A stretch of DNA of 57,677 nt from CANGYM01 sp044235825 (lineage in GTDB: Bacteria; Pseudomonadota; Alphaproteobacteria; JAJTHO01; CANGYM01): contig JBIIHL010000001.1 of assembly GCA_044235825.1 (NCBI GenBank), positions 1-57,677 on the forward strand. Direction: 5' to 3'. Below, in pieces: positions 43,257-51,740 of this stretch. A program made the translations under genes and the position numbers. Below the pieces are notes generated by a model, which ran no database searches, had not been told where the DNA came from, and saw nothing but the letters and a program-made list of their open reading frames with translations. How positions within the stretch are numbered: the stretch's first letter is position 1; each line of letters starts with the position of its first letter.

Positions 43257-45358
43257 TGGTTGATTTTCTGCTCGAATTAAACAGCGAAGAAATTCCCGCC
43301 CGTTTTTTGGTGGAGGATGTTCGGCGGGATGTATTGTTCAGGGATTTTCTGGCCAAGTTTGGCTTTGCTGATGCCTCTTTTCGCTCTTTTGATGCCCCCC
43401 GTCGCATTGGCTTTTTGGTGAGCGGTTTGCCCGCAACCCTGCCCGCCCGATCCGAAGAAATCCGCGGCCCCAAAACCACCGCCCCCGCCGATGTTGTGGC
43501 CAAGTTTCAAGAGCGATATGCCACGGCCACCTTTTCCATTGCGGAAACACCCAAAGGCACGTTTCACATCGCCACAGTCACAACGCCGCCCATCCCCTTG
43601 GCCCAGGCCTTGGCCCCCGCCATTGCTGATTTTATCATGACCTATCCTTGGCCAAAATCCATGACATGGGGCGATACGACGCTGCGATGGGTGCGGCCCC
43701 TGCGCCGGATTGTGGCCATGGTGGATGATCAGGTTTTGCCCGGGGGATTGTTTTTGGGACATGGAAACCACGCCCCCCAGTACGTTACCGACACAACGGG
43801 GCCACGGATTCTGCTCTATAGCAACCTGTCGCTGGGGCGTTTGGGATTAAACGGGGCGCCGGATGTTCCGGTGACGCCGGCGACGTATCAGCATGCTTTG
43901 GAAAACCAAGGTATTTTGGCCTACTCCTCGGATCGTTACAGTCAAATGGTCCAAAAGATTGTCGATCTTTGTAAAGAAAACCATGTTCCCTTGCCAGAGG
44001 GGTTTCCTATGGATCCCATGGATATTTTGCTTGATATACATGTCAGCAAGCTCGTTGATTACCCCGCCCCCTTCATCGGCCGCATTGATGCGGAGTTTAT
44101 GCACCTGCCGGCGCCGATTATTAAAACGGTGATGGCGGTGCATCAGAAATACTTTGCCACGCAGCATTCGGATGGGGCCTTGGCCCCCTATTTTGTGGGG
44201 GTGGCTAACCGTGTTGATCCCGACGTTCCCCAAGGCATCATTCATGGGAACGAGCGCGTTTTGCGGGCCCGCCTGTCCGATGCCGCGTTTTTTTGGGAAA
44301 CGGATTTAAAACAACCGCTGGAATCCTATAACGACCATCTAAAAGCCCGCACCTTTCATGCGGGCTTGGCGGCGTTCGGGCTGGATGCAACGGTTTATGG
44401 AAAGGTTCAGCGGATGCTGGCCCTCGCCCCTGTGGTGGCGGGTTTGGTTCGGGGGGTAGACCTTCCCAAACTCTTGCGGGCGGTGAGCCTATCCAAGGCC
44501 GATCTGGCCACAGGCATGGTGGGGGAATTTCCGGAATTACAGGGACAAGTGGGGTCGTTTTACGCCCATCATCAGGGGGAAGACGCGGAGATCGTGGCCG
44601 CCATGCGGGCCCAGTACCTGTGGGGGGATGCGTTTCCCAACACCGAGGCATTATCTTTGGCGTTGGCCTTGGTGGACCGTCTGGATAGCTTGCTCAGCTT
44701 TTTTGCCGCCGGTGAAAAAACCACGGGCAGTAAGGACCCTTATGGCCTGCGCCGCTTGGCGTACGGGATTGTGGGGTTGGTTCTGGATAATCCCCATATC
44801 CCCTCGTTTGATGTGGACTCTGTGAAAAACATCGCGGTGACCCATCATTATCCTGAAGCACACAAGCCCTTTTCAGAATCTGTCTTTCAGGATGTTCAGG
44901 CGTTTCTTTTGGACAAGACCATCACGTTTTTAACAGAAAACGCCGATATTCCGGTGGAGATCATCAGGACCGTTGTGCCCCAAGACACTTCTCAAGGCAC
45001 CTCTGTGGACCTCGCGCTGCTCGCCATTAAAGCCAAGGCCCTAGCGGATTTCCCGCACCGAGAGACCCTGCAGGCCACTATCATTCGCCTCAAGGGCTTG
45101 GGCGGTGATGAAACATCCCCCGTGGATGAAGCCTTATTAAATGACCCGCTGGAAAAACAGGTTTACCAAGGGATGCAGTCCCTCCCCCCCCTTGCCTTGC
45201 CCGTCACGCCAGAAAAAGAAACCCTGCGCCTGCATGCCTTGGTCACATTATCCCAATCTGTGAATGCCATGCTGGATGCCCTGCGGATCAACGATCCCGT
45301 GTATGGCGTGAACCGCCGCGCCTTGGTGCGGGCGTTGTTGGGGCGGTATACATCATAG
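43256..45358 (+). CDS. glyS: Glycine--tRNA ligase beta subunit
   Basis: A 700-residue beta subunit that binds tRNA. LLELNSEEIPARF is the N-terminal signature; HNE-type RARLSDAAFFWETDLKQPLE and VRALLGRYTS at the C-terminus (DALRINDPVYGVNRRALVRALL) are typical. It begins at the last base of glyQ (TGATGG), coupled. It converges with dcd, 4 bases apart. Confidence 0.98.
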   Translation: MVDFLLELNSEEIPARFLVEDVRRDVLFRDFLAKFGFADASFRSFDAPRRIGFLVSGLPATLPARSEEIRGPKTTAPADVVAKFQERYATATFSIAETPKGTFHIATVTTPPIPLAQALAPAIADFIMTYPWPKSMTWGDTTLRWVRPLRRIVAMVDDQVLPGGLFLGHGNHAPQYVTDTTGPRILLYSNLSLGRLGLNGAPDVPVTPATYQHALENQGILAYSSDRYSQMVQKIVDLCKENHVPLPEGFPMDPMDILLDIHVSKLVDYPAPFIGRIDAEFMHLPAPIIKTVMAVHQKYFATQHSDGALAPYFVGVANRVDPDVPQGIIHGNERVLRARLSDAAFFWETDLKQPLESYNDHLKARTFHAGLAAFGLDATVYGKVQRMLALAPVVAGLVRGVDLPKLLRAVSLSKADLATGMVGEFPELQGQVGSFYAHHQGEDAEIVAAMRAQYLWGDAFPNTEALSLALALVDRLDSLLSFFAAGEKTTGSKDPYGLRRLAYGIVGLVLDNPHIPSFDVDSVKNIAVTHHYPEAHKPFSESVFQDVQAFLLDKTITFLTENADIPVEIIRTVVPQDTSQGTSVDLALLAIKAKALADFPHRETLQATIIRLKGLGGDETSPVDEALLNDPLEKQVYQGMQSLPPLALPVTPEKETLRLHALVTLSQSVNAMLDALRINDPVYGVNRRALVRALLGRYTS

Positions 45359-45362
45359 CACC

Positions 45363-45917
45363 CTACAACCTCGGCAACGTCACCCCCGTTTGGCCCATGT
45401 ATTTGCCGCAGCGGTCCGCATAGGTCACCTCGCAGGGGGAATCGCCTTTTAGGAAAAGAAACTGGCAGATGCCCTCGTTGGCATAAATTTTGGCCGGCAG
45501 GGGTGTTGTGTTGGAAATTTCTATGGTGACGTGACCTTCCCAGCCAGGCTCCAGCGGGGTGACATTCACAATAATCCCGCAGCGGGCATATGTGGATTTG
45601 CCTAGGCAAATCACCAAAACATCGCTGGGAATGCGAAAATACTCCACCGTCCGCGCCAAGGCAAAGCTGTTGGGGGGGACAATACAAACCTCTTTTTTGC
45701 GATCCACAAAGGATGTGTGGGAAAAATCCTTCGGATCAATGGTGGCCGCATCCACGTTGGTAAAAATTTTAAAGTCATCGGCCACACGGGCATCATACCC
45801 ATAGGAGGATAAGCCATAGGAAATCACGCCAGAGCGCGTCTGTTTTTCCACAAAGGGCGTGATCATGTTGTTGTTTTGGGCTTGGGTGCGAATCCAATGA
45901 TCGGGAAGAATGCTCAT
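45363..45917 (-). CDS. dcd: dCTP deaminase
   Basis: A 184-residue trimeric enzyme converting dCTP to dUTP for thymidylate synthesis. The SSYGYDARVADDF, NSFALARTVEYFRIP and LEPGWEGHVTIEISNTTPLPAKIYANEGICQFLF stretches are diagnostic, with the catalytic Glu in the last. Its start overlaps the stop of a 48-codon gene upstream (ATGA). Confidence 0.97.
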   Translation of the reverse strand: MSILPDHWIRTQAQNNNMITPFVEKQTRSGVISYGLSSYGYDARVADDFKIFTNVDAATIDPKDFSHTSFVDRKKEVCIVPPNSFALARTVEYFRIPSDVLVICLGKSTYARCGIIVNVTPLEPGWEGHVTIEISNTTPLPAKIYANEGICQFLFLKGDSPCEVTYADRCGKYMGQTGVTLPRL

Positions 45918-46060
45918 GATCGCCTCGGCTGAGAAGGTGTTGTGATGGACGTGGGGGCGGAGGGCGCCGGTTCAGGGGACGGCGCAGCGGACCCCTTTTT
46001 ACGGCGGCGCAGATTGTGTCGCAAAGCGGCGGCGAGTTGTTCGGGTGTAGATTTGGCCAT
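45914..46060 (-). CDS. Small basic protein of 48 residues, coupled to dcd
   Basis: ATG at 46060 opens a 48-codon gene, MAKSTPEQLAAALRHNLRRRK at the N-terminus, then a Pro/Ala/Ser-rich C-terminus. The TGA overlaps the dcd ATG by 4 bases. The AALRxNLRRRK core resembles a small conserved alphaproteobacterial protein of unknown function often written next to nucleotide or wall genes; that match is from memory. The 128-codon reading frame in the same region is rejected (see rejected list). No clear Shine-Dalgarno. Confidence 0.6.
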   Translation of the reverse strand: MAKSTPEQLAAALRHNLRRRKKGSAAPSPEPAPSAPTSITTPSQPRRS

Positions 46061-46229
46061 AACAATAAAAATTTTAAGCGTGATTCGAGAGAGGATTCAA
46101 CAAAATCTCTTGCAGGTGTAAGGGGTTTTTGATAAGAAGGCAATCCCTGTGTTGCGCTGAGGCGGGTGAATTGTAACATTCACGGGCATGCCCAGCCAAC
46201 CTTAACCTGAAAAACGACCCGAGGATCAA

Positions 46230-46427
46230 ATGCCCAAATTGAAAACCAAAAGCAGCGCCAAAAAGCGCTTTAAAGTCACAGGAACCGGCAAAATCACCGC
46301 CTATCCTGCCAACAAGAGTCACAATCTGCGTCGTCGCTCTTCGAAAATGAAACGTCAAACGCGCGAAAATATGGTGCTGAAGGATTGCGATGCCAAAATC
46401 GTTCGTCCTTTCTTGCCCTATCTATAA
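46230..46427 (+). CDS. rpmI: 50S ribosomal protein L35
   Basis: A 65-residue basic L35. MPKLKTKSSAKKRFKVTGTGKI and NLRRRSSKMKRQ are typical. Downstream: rplT, 25 bases away. infC usually precedes it but is absent here; 169 bases of leader separate it from the 48-residue gene on the other strand, room for a promoter and possibly L20-type autoregulation. Confidence 0.97.
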   Translation: MPKLKTKSSAKKRFKVTGTGKITAYPANKSHNLRRRSSKMKRQTRENMVLKDCDAKIVRPFLPYL

Positions 46428-46452
46428 TCGCTGAATTCAGGAGACTCTTGTC

Positions 46453-46833
46453 ATGGCCCATGTCAAACGCGGTACCACCACCCATGCCCGCCACAAAAAG
46501 GTGATGAAGGCAGCCAAAGGATACTATGGCCGCCGCAAAAATTGTTTCAGAACAGCTGTTCAGGCAGTTGAAAAAGCCGGCCAGTACGCCTACCGCGACC
46601 GTCGCAACAAAAAACGGACCTTCCGCAGCCTGTGGATCCAGCGGATCAATGCGGCTGTTCGGGCTCAGGGTCTGAAATACTCTGATTTTATTGCGGGACT
46701 CAAGGCCGCCAATGTGGTCATGGACCGCAAGGCCCTTTCCGAGCTGGCCATTCACAATCCAGAGGCGTTCTCTCATGTTGTGGAAACAGCGTTAAAAGCC
46801 CTTGATGCCAAGTCTACACCTGCTGCGGCCTAA
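46453..46833 (+). CDS. rplT: 50S ribosomal protein L20
   Basis: A 126-residue L20, essential for early 50S assembly. AHVKRGTTTHARHKKVMKAAKGYYGRRKNCFRTAVQAVEKA and RTFRSLWIQRINAAVRAQGLKYS are typical. The stop shares one base with the pheS start (TAATG). Confidence 0.98.
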   Translation: MAHVKRGTTTHARHKKVMKAAKGYYGRRKNCFRTAVQAVEKAGQYAYRDRRNKKRTFRSLWIQRINAAVRAQGLKYSDFIAGLKAANVVMDRKALSELAIHNPEAFSHVVETALKALDAKSTPAAA

Positions 46834-47879
46834 TGCTGGGGGATCTTTCCGGTTTACGGGATCGTATTCTGGCTGACTTGGCCGCTGCGTCTACGTTGGA
46901 GGCGCTAGAGGCCCTGCGGGTCTCTGCCTTGGGCAAAAAAGGATCCCTAACCGCGGTCTTTTCTGCCCTGCGGGACCTTTCACCAGAGGACAAACGCACG
47001 GCGGGCCAAGAGGTTAATGCGGTTAAGCTGGTTATCGAAGATGCCTTGGCCCATCGCACGCAGGTTTTAAAAGACCACGCCCTGCAACAGCAGATCAAAA
47101 CCCAGACCCTGGACATGACCCTGCCCCCCACCACAGTGGGGTTGGGGCGTCGTCATCCGCTCAGCCGTACGCTGGATGATATTGTGGCCCTGTTTGCCCG
47201 CCAAGGGTTTGTCCTGCACCATGGACCGGATGTTGAGGATGACGAGCATAATTTCGGCGCCCTGAATTTCCCCGCCCATCACCCCGCGCGTCAGATGCAT
47301 GATACCTTTTATGTGGATCAAACGGATGCCCATGGTAACCCCATGCTGCTGCGCACGCATACGTCGTGCGTGCAAATTCATGCCCTGAAAGGGGCCACGT
47401 TGCCGGCGCGTATTTTGGCTGCGGGCCGGACCTATCGCTGCGATTCCGATCAAACCCACACCCCCATGTTTCATCAGGTTGAGGGGGTTGTCATCGAAGA
47501 TGGCATCACCATGGGCCATCTCAGGGGGTGTCTGGAAACCTTTTTGGCGGATTTTTTCGAACGTGATCGGGTGGACATCCGGTTCCGTCCCAGCTATTTC
47601 CCATTTACCGAGCCCTCTGCCGAGGTTGACATTCGCTGTCGCCGCGACGCCAATGGTATCGTGATTGGGGAAGGCGACGACTGGCTGGAGGTCCTAGGCT
47701 GCGGCATGATTCACCCCAACGTGCTGTCCGCCTGCGGCGTGGATCCCGCCCGTCATCAGGGCTTTGCCTTTGGTCTGGGCGTTGAACGTCTGGCCATGCT
47801 GAAATACGGCATCAGCGATTTGCGCATGTTTTTCCAAAACGATGGCCGGTGGTTGGGGCATTATGGGTTTGTGTCGTAA
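46833..47879 (+). CDS. pheS: Phenylalanine--tRNA ligase alpha subunit
   Basis: A 348-residue class II catalytic subunit. The N-terminal coiled coil is followed by GRRHPLSRTLDDIVALFARQGF, motif 2 region MLLRTHTSCVQIHAL / FHQVEGVVIEDGI, and WLEVLGCGMIHPNVL with motif 3 GLGVERLAMLKYGI. Normally pheT follows; here the next gene is unrelated. Confidence 0.97.
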   Translation: MLGDLSGLRDRILADLAAASTLEALEALRVSALGKKGSLTAVFSALRDLSPEDKRTAGQEVNAVKLVIEDALAHRTQVLKDHALQQQIKTQTLDMTLPPTTVGLGRRHPLSRTLDDIVALFARQGFVLHHGPDVEDDEHNFGALNFPAHHPARQMHDTFYVDQTDAHGNPMLLRTHTSCVQIHALKGATLPARILAAGRTYRCDSDQTHTPMFHQVEGVVIEDGITMGHLRGCLETFLADFFERDRVDIRFRPSYFPFTEPSAEVDIRCRRDANGIVIGEGDDWLEVLGCGMIHPNVLSACGVDPARHQGFAFGLGVERLAMLKYGISDLRMFFQNDGRWLGHYGFVS

Positions 47880-47953
47880 GGACCCTTTTGAACACCTCGC
47901 ACATCACCCCCACCCTCTGTGAAACCCCCTAAAAATCACCCATAAAAACCCCC

Positions 47954-47982
47954 TTGGCAGGCGGGGCAAAATCGGTTAGAAT
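47954..47982 (+). promoter_or_regulatory. Candidate promoter before the orphan exported protein
   Basis: TTGGCA (47954-47959) and TAGAAT (47977-47982) are exactly 17 bases apart, a good sigma-70 type pair. Initiation is expected about at 47988-47990, which would remove the AAGGAAG site in front of the TTG at 47994, favouring the ATG at 48030. Confidence 0.55.
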
Positions 47983-48029
47983 CTAAGGAAGATTTGATTG
48001 AGTTTTTTGGCCATTGGAGTTCACATTTT

Positions 48030-48593
48030 ATGTTGCCCTTTGCCGCTGTAGGTTTTTTGGCAGCTTTGGCCATGTCTGGCGGCGCTGCGCACAGCTTAGA
48101 AAGCAGCAAGGAATCTTTATCTAGGCCTCAGCGTGTTGCTCTAAGTGTACTGTCAATTCCTTTTGAGGCCCTTATAGAAGCGCCCATCGAACAAATATTA
48201 GGGGTAAATACTAAAAGTGGAAAATTTGGTGGTACAAATGTTTTTACAGGTACAGCCCCGCAATTTTTAACAAATGCTTTGGAGACCTTCAGAACAACGA
48301 TGCTACCAAATAATCATGGGACTGATGGTATCGGGTTTCCAAATACTTCATCATTGACCCTAAACACTAATGGGCTGAAGGATTCATCCAAAGCCTTTAA
48401 ATTTTTATCGGAATGGCTGCTTCTTACGCTTAGTGGCGGGGCTAATCTGATACGCATAACAACGCCAGCTCAACAAAAAGAAGAAATAAACAAAATCACA
48501 CGTATGGTTACTGGTATTGCCGATTTTTTTCGCTGGAATTTAGACACTCTTATTGCTAACCCTGCTTTTCAATCTGTAACAGCTAGGGGCTAG
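48030..48593 (+). CDS. Orphan exported protein of unknown function
   Basis: 187 residues from the ATG at 48030, with a signal-peptide-like start (MLPFAAVGFLAALAMSGGAA). A TTG at 47994 with a good ribosome site (AAGGAAG) would add 12 residues (MIEFFGHWSSHF); I prefer the ATG, because the TAGAAT box upstream would place the transcript start near that site and because the signal peptide then starts cleanly. A GGAG lies 10 bases before the ATG. I do not recognise the protein. It has no cysteine, is rich in Thr, Leu, Asn and Ser, and has more A/T than its neighbours, which suggests recent acquisition or rapid change. It sits where pheT would be expected. Confidence 0.6.
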   Translation: MLPFAAVGFLAALAMSGGAAHSLESSKESLSRPQRVALSVLSIPFEALIEAPIEQILGVNTKSGKFGGTNVFTGTAPQFLTNALETFRTTMLPNNHGTDGIGFPNTSSLTLNTNGLKDSSKAFKFLSEWLLLTLSGGANLIRITTPAQQKEEINKITRMVTGIADFFRWNLDTLIANPAFQSVTARG

Positions 48594-48695
48594 GCTGGCG
48601 CCTAAAACTAACAACGCTGTGTAACAACCCCCTATCCCCCCCCTAAAAAATGTGCTAAGGTGGCGTCCGTTTGGATGGAGAGAGCGACAAAAACC

Positions 48696-49157
48696 ATGTC
48701 TGTTTTGGATCGGCTGAAAGGATTGTTCGGGGGATCCTCTGAACGGGTTGATGGAAACGATATCCCCTTGGCCACGGCCGTCATTTTGCTGGAATTATCC
48801 CTGAGTGATGAAGGTCTGGATTCGGTGGAAATGAAAACCATCGTTGATCTGTTGTCCAAAAAATTTGGATGCACGCTGGCCGAGGCCCACGTGTTAATTC
48901 AACAGGCCGAAGAAAAACTGGACGGCCGCGACCATTTTTATCAATGCACCAAGATTCTGAAAAATCATCTGGACGAACGCGGCCGCGAAGGCATCATGGA
49001 AATGCTGTGGACACTGGTTTGCGTCAACGACCGAATTGATGATCATGAATCCGCCCTGATGCGAAAAATTGCCGGTATGCTGTATGTTTCCGACAAACGA
49101 TCCGGCGAAATCCGCCAGAGTGTTTTGGCCATGGCGGCGCTGGGCAAGCCCTCTTAA
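48696..49157 (+). CDS. TerB-like tellurite-resistance family protein
   Basis: A 153-residue all-helical protein of the TerB-like family (COG4103 type in alphaproteobacteria). MSVLDRLKGLFG is a short amphipathic start; the TerB domain with acidic metal-binding positions follows: VILLELSLSDEGLDSVEMKTIVDLLSKKF and WTLVCVNDRIDDHESALMRKIAGMLYVSD. The true function is unknown; tellurite resistance is not implied. A start at 48675 (MERATKTMSVL) is possible. Confidence 0.78.
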   Translation: MSVLDRLKGLFGGSSERVDGNDIPLATAVILLELSLSDEGLDSVEMKTIVDLLSKKFGCTLAEAHVLIQQAEEKLDGRDHFYQCTKILKNHLDERGREGIMEMLWTLVCVNDRIDDHESALMRKIAGMLYVSDKRSGEIRQSVLAMAALGKPS

Positions 49158-49190
49158 TGTTTATGATCTAACGAAAGAAAGGTAAACTCT

Positions 49191-49529
49191 ATGACCTTTG
49201 TCGTCACTGAAGACTGTATCCGCTGCAAATATATGGACTGCGTCGAGGTATGCCCCGTGGATTGCTTTCACGAAGGCATCAACATGCTGGTCATTGATCC
49301 AGAAGAGTGCATTGACTGCGGCGTGTGCGAACCCGAATGCCCCGCCGAAGCCATTTTGCCCGACACCGACGACAGGGCAGAGGCATGGCTGGACCTGAAT
49401 CGAACCTACGCCGCCCAATGGCCCACCATCACCCAAAAGGGGGAACGTCCCGATGATGCCGACGCATGGAAAGGCGTGCCGGACAAATTCCAAGAGCACT
49501 TTGATGAAGGGGCAGGGGAGGGGTCATAG
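49191..49529 (+). CDS. fdxA: Ferredoxin FdxA, 7Fe-4S type
   Basis: A 112-residue ferredoxin with a 3Fe-4S and a 4Fe-4S cluster. The Cys pattern of CIRCKYMDCVEVCPVDCFHEG and CIDCGVCEPECPAEA fits the FdxA/FdxII type. An extended C-terminal tail (from residue 57) is typical. It lies 96 bases upstream of carD, a conserved pairing in alphaproteobacteria. Confidence 0.97.
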   Translation: MTFVVTEDCIRCKYMDCVEVCPVDCFHEGINMLVIDPEECIDCGVCEPECPAEAILPDTDDRAEAWLDLNRTYAAQWPTITQKGERPDDADAWKGVPDKFQEHFDEGAGEGS

Positions 49530-49625
49530 GCCAAAACCACGTTTTTCTGTGACCGATGTAACATTTGGCACAGACCAATTTTTTTTCTTCGTTCATAATG
49601 ATAACAACAAACCAGAGGACAGACC

Positions 49626-50120
49626 ATGGCTCAGGCACACTACAAAAACGGTGATTATGTTGTTTACCCTACCCACGGCGTGGGACAAGTAAAAGGCATT
49701 GAAAAACAACAGGTTGCCGGAACATCGGTGGATTTAATCGTTATTCACTTTACCCACGACCGCATGGTGCTGCGTTTGCCCATGCACCGCCTAGAAAGTT
49801 CAGGCCTGCGCCCTGTATGCACCGAAGATAAAATGAATCTGGCCCTGAAAAAACTCAAAGGCCGATCCCGCGTGAAAAAAACCATGTGGTCCCGCCGCGC
49901 CCAAGAATATGAAATGAAAATCAATTCCGGTGACCCCGCCGCCATTGCCGAGGTTGTTCGGGATCTGTATAAAAATTCCCAGCAGCCGGATCAGTCCTAT
50001 AGCGAACGCCAGATTTACCGCACCGCGCTGGACCGCTTGGCCCGCGAGCTGGCCGCCGTTGAAAACATTGACGAAGATTTGGCGGCCATGAAATTAGAGG
50101 AAATGATGAACGCCGCTTAA
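49626..50120 (+). CDS. carD: CarD-family transcriptional regulator
   Basis: A 164-residue CarD_CdnL-family RNA polymerase-binding protein that stabilises open promoter complexes. The N-terminal RID domain (GDYVVYPTHGVGQVKGIEKQ) binds RNAP beta; the helical C-terminal part (about 70-164) contacts DNA, with WSRRAQEYEMKINSGDPAAIAEVVRDLY typical. Located between fdxA and the NDUFS4-like gene. Confidence 0.95.
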   Translation: MAQAHYKNGDYVVYPTHGVGQVKGIEKQQVAGTSVDLIVIHFTHDRMVLRLPMHRLESSGLRPVCTEDKMNLALKKLKGRSRVKKTMWSRRAQEYEMKINSGDPAAIAEVVRDLYKNSQQPDQSYSERQIYRTALDRLARELAAVENIDEDLAAMKLEEMMNAA

Positions 50121-50138
50121 GCAAACGTAGGAGGCGAT

Positions 50139-50438
50139 ATGCACGTTCGTATTTTCAAACCCACCAAAAACGCCATGCAATCCCCACGGGCAGGGCAGGG
50201 GGGCTGGTGCCTTCACCCCCATGCCCAAACCGGCAAAACCCCCAACGCCCTGATGGGCTGGATCAGCGGTTCTGATACCACGGAACAAATCAACCTGTTT
50301 TTTGACACCGCAGAGGATGCCATGCACTACGCCCAGCAGCGGGGTTGGACCTATACCGTTTCCCCCGATCACACCCGCACGGTGCGGCCAAAATCCTACG
50401 CTGCCAACTTTACCCATAACAGGCCCATCACCCCATGA
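50139..50438 (+). CDS. NDUFS4-like NADH:ubiquinone oxidoreductase accessory protein
   Basis: A 99-residue protein of the ETC complex I subunit conserved region family (NDUFS4/18 kDa). Seen: VRIFKPTKNAMQSPRAGQGGW at the start, LMGWISGSDTTEQINLFFDTAEDAMHYAQQRGWTY in the middle, and RPKSYAANFTHNRP at the end, as in alphaproteobacterial homologues and mitochondria. It is an accessory subunit at the matrix/cytoplasm-side arm. Its stop overlaps the sbtA start by 4 bases. Confidence 0.93.
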   Translation: MHVRIFKPTKNAMQSPRAGQGGWCLHPHAQTGKTPNALMGWISGSDTTEQINLFFDTAEDAMHYAQQRGWTYTVSPDHTRTVRPKSYAANFTHNRPITP

Positions 50439-51403
50439 TGGATCTTGCGTTTCAAACGCTGCTTTCGCCCATGATCCTGTTTTTTATGCTGGGGTTGGGC
50501 GCGGCGTTTATGAAATCCGATTTGTCTGTGCCATCGGCCATTGCCAAGGGCATGTCCCTTTATCTGATGCTGGCCATTGGGTTTAAAGGCGGGGTTCAAG
50601 TCAGCACCGCCGGATTCACCCCCGATTTGGTTTGGACAGGCTTTTTGGGATTCCTGCTGAGTTTGTGTCTGCCCTTTGTTGCGTTTTTTGCCCTGCGCAA
50701 GACCACAACCCTGCCGGCGGCAGATACGGCCTCCATTGCGGGCCATTATGGGTCCATCAGCATTGTGACCTTCATCGCCGCCACCCAAGCCCTAAAAACC
50801 GCTGGCATTCCTTTTGAGGGCTACATGATTGCCGTGGCGGCGTTGATGGAGGCCCCCGCGATCTTTTCCGCGCTACGTCTGGCCTCGCGTTATGATCCCG
50901 ATACCGAGGCCACCCCTTGGCATCACATTTTGGCCAACGGATCCGTTGTGTTGTTGGCAGGGGCTTTTTTCATTGGCATGATCACGGGGCAAGAGGGGAT
51001 GCATACCCTGGAATCCTTTATCGTTTCCCCGTTTAAGGGGGTTTTGTGTCTGTTTCTGCTGGATATGGGCCTCGTGGCCGGACGGGGCCTGATGGAAAGC
51101 CGGCATTTGATGCGGGGCAGTCTTCTGGCTTTTGGAGTGTATATGCCGTTTCTCGGGGCGCTCTTGGCGGGGGGCTTGGCCGCGCTTCTGTCGTTGACGG
51201 CTGGCAATACAGCCCTGCTGATGGTGTGCGCGGCCAGTGCCTCTTATATTGCCGCGCCTGCGGCCATGCGGCTGGCGCTGCCCCAGGCCAAGCCCGCCCT
51301 GTCGTTAACGCTGGCCATGGGCATTACCTTTCCCTTTAACCTGATTGTGGGCATCCCCCTATGGATTGCCCTTGCCCAAGCCTTTACCGGAGGATCGCAA
51401 TGA
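50435..51403 (+). CDS. sbtA: SbtA-type sodium-dependent bicarbonate transporter
   Basis: A 322-residue inner-membrane protein, with about ten transmembrane segments in two inverted repeats, of the DUF897/SbtA family. Typical are LGLGAAFMKSDLSVPSAIAKGMSLYLMLAIGFKGG near the N-terminus, SIAGHYGSISIVTFIAA in the middle and SASYIAAPAAMRLALPQA near the end. SbtA imports bicarbonate with Na+. In cyanobacteria it is part of the carbon-concentrating mechanism; homologues in other bacteria are little studied. Its start overlaps the previous gene and its stop overlaps sbtB (ATGA). Confidence 0.9.
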   Translation: MMDLAFQTLLSPMILFFMLGLGAAFMKSDLSVPSAIAKGMSLYLMLAIGFKGGVQVSTAGFTPDLVWTGFLGFLLSLCLPFVAFFALRKTTTLPAADTASIAGHYGSISIVTFIAATQALKTAGIPFEGYMIAVAALMEAPAIFSALRLASRYDPDTEATPWHHILANGSVVLLAGAFFIGMITGQEGMHTLESFIVSPFKGVLCLFLLDMGLVAGRGLMESRHLMRGSLLAFGVYMPFLGALLAGGLAALLSLTAGNTALLMVCAASASYIAAPAAMRLALPQAKPALSLTLAMGITFPFNLIVGIPLWIALAQAFTGGSQ

Positions 51404-51705
51404 CCCCTAAAAAACGTCTGGAAATCATCGTTGATGGGGCTTTGCAGGACAAAGTTCTGAAACTGCTGACAAACCACGGCGTCACGGGATACACAATTTT
51501 GCCTGCCCTTTCCGGCGAAGGCCCCGAAGGGGCTTGGCGGGGGGAAGGGCTGATTGCCGATGTCGGCCAAATGGTGATGATTCTTTGCATATTGGATGCT
51601 GGAAAATTGTCTGTTTTAGAAACCATTCTCCCCCCTTTTCTGGATAAACATCAGGCCATTTGCACCGTCAGTGATGTGATGGTGTTTCGGCCTTCGATAT
51701 TTTAG
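51400..51705 (+). CDS. sbtB: SbtB-like PII-family regulator
   Basis: A 101-residue PII-fold protein starting in the ATGA overlap with sbtA. It has the beta-alpha-beta start (KRLEIIVDGALQDKVLKLLTNHGVTGYTILPAL) and the T-loop region SGEGPEGAWRGEGL. SbtB binds adenyl nucleotides including cAMP in cyanobacteria and regulates SbtA; here the partner is inferred from the operon overlap. The terminal half (ICTVSDVMVFRPSIF) is typical of the family. A 13-residue in-frame extension upstream is within sbtA and not SbtB-like. Confidence 0.88.
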   Translation: MTPKKRLEIIVDGALQDKVLKLLTNHGVTGYTILPALSGEGPEGAWRGEGLIADVGQMVMILCILDAGKLSVLETILPPFLDKHQAICTVSDVMVFRPSIF

Positions 51706-51740
51706 CGCCGCCCTTGCGTTTCAAAAAATCCATAGCGACA

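Noticed and set aside
45793..46179. 128-codon minus-strand frame upstream of dcd
   Set aside because: Overlaps the beginning of dcd in another frame and has no protein-like pattern; the 48-codon gene with the ATGA overlap fits better.
48630..48874. Minus-strand frame over terB-like
   Set aside because: Antisense to a family-like gene and without its own start signal.
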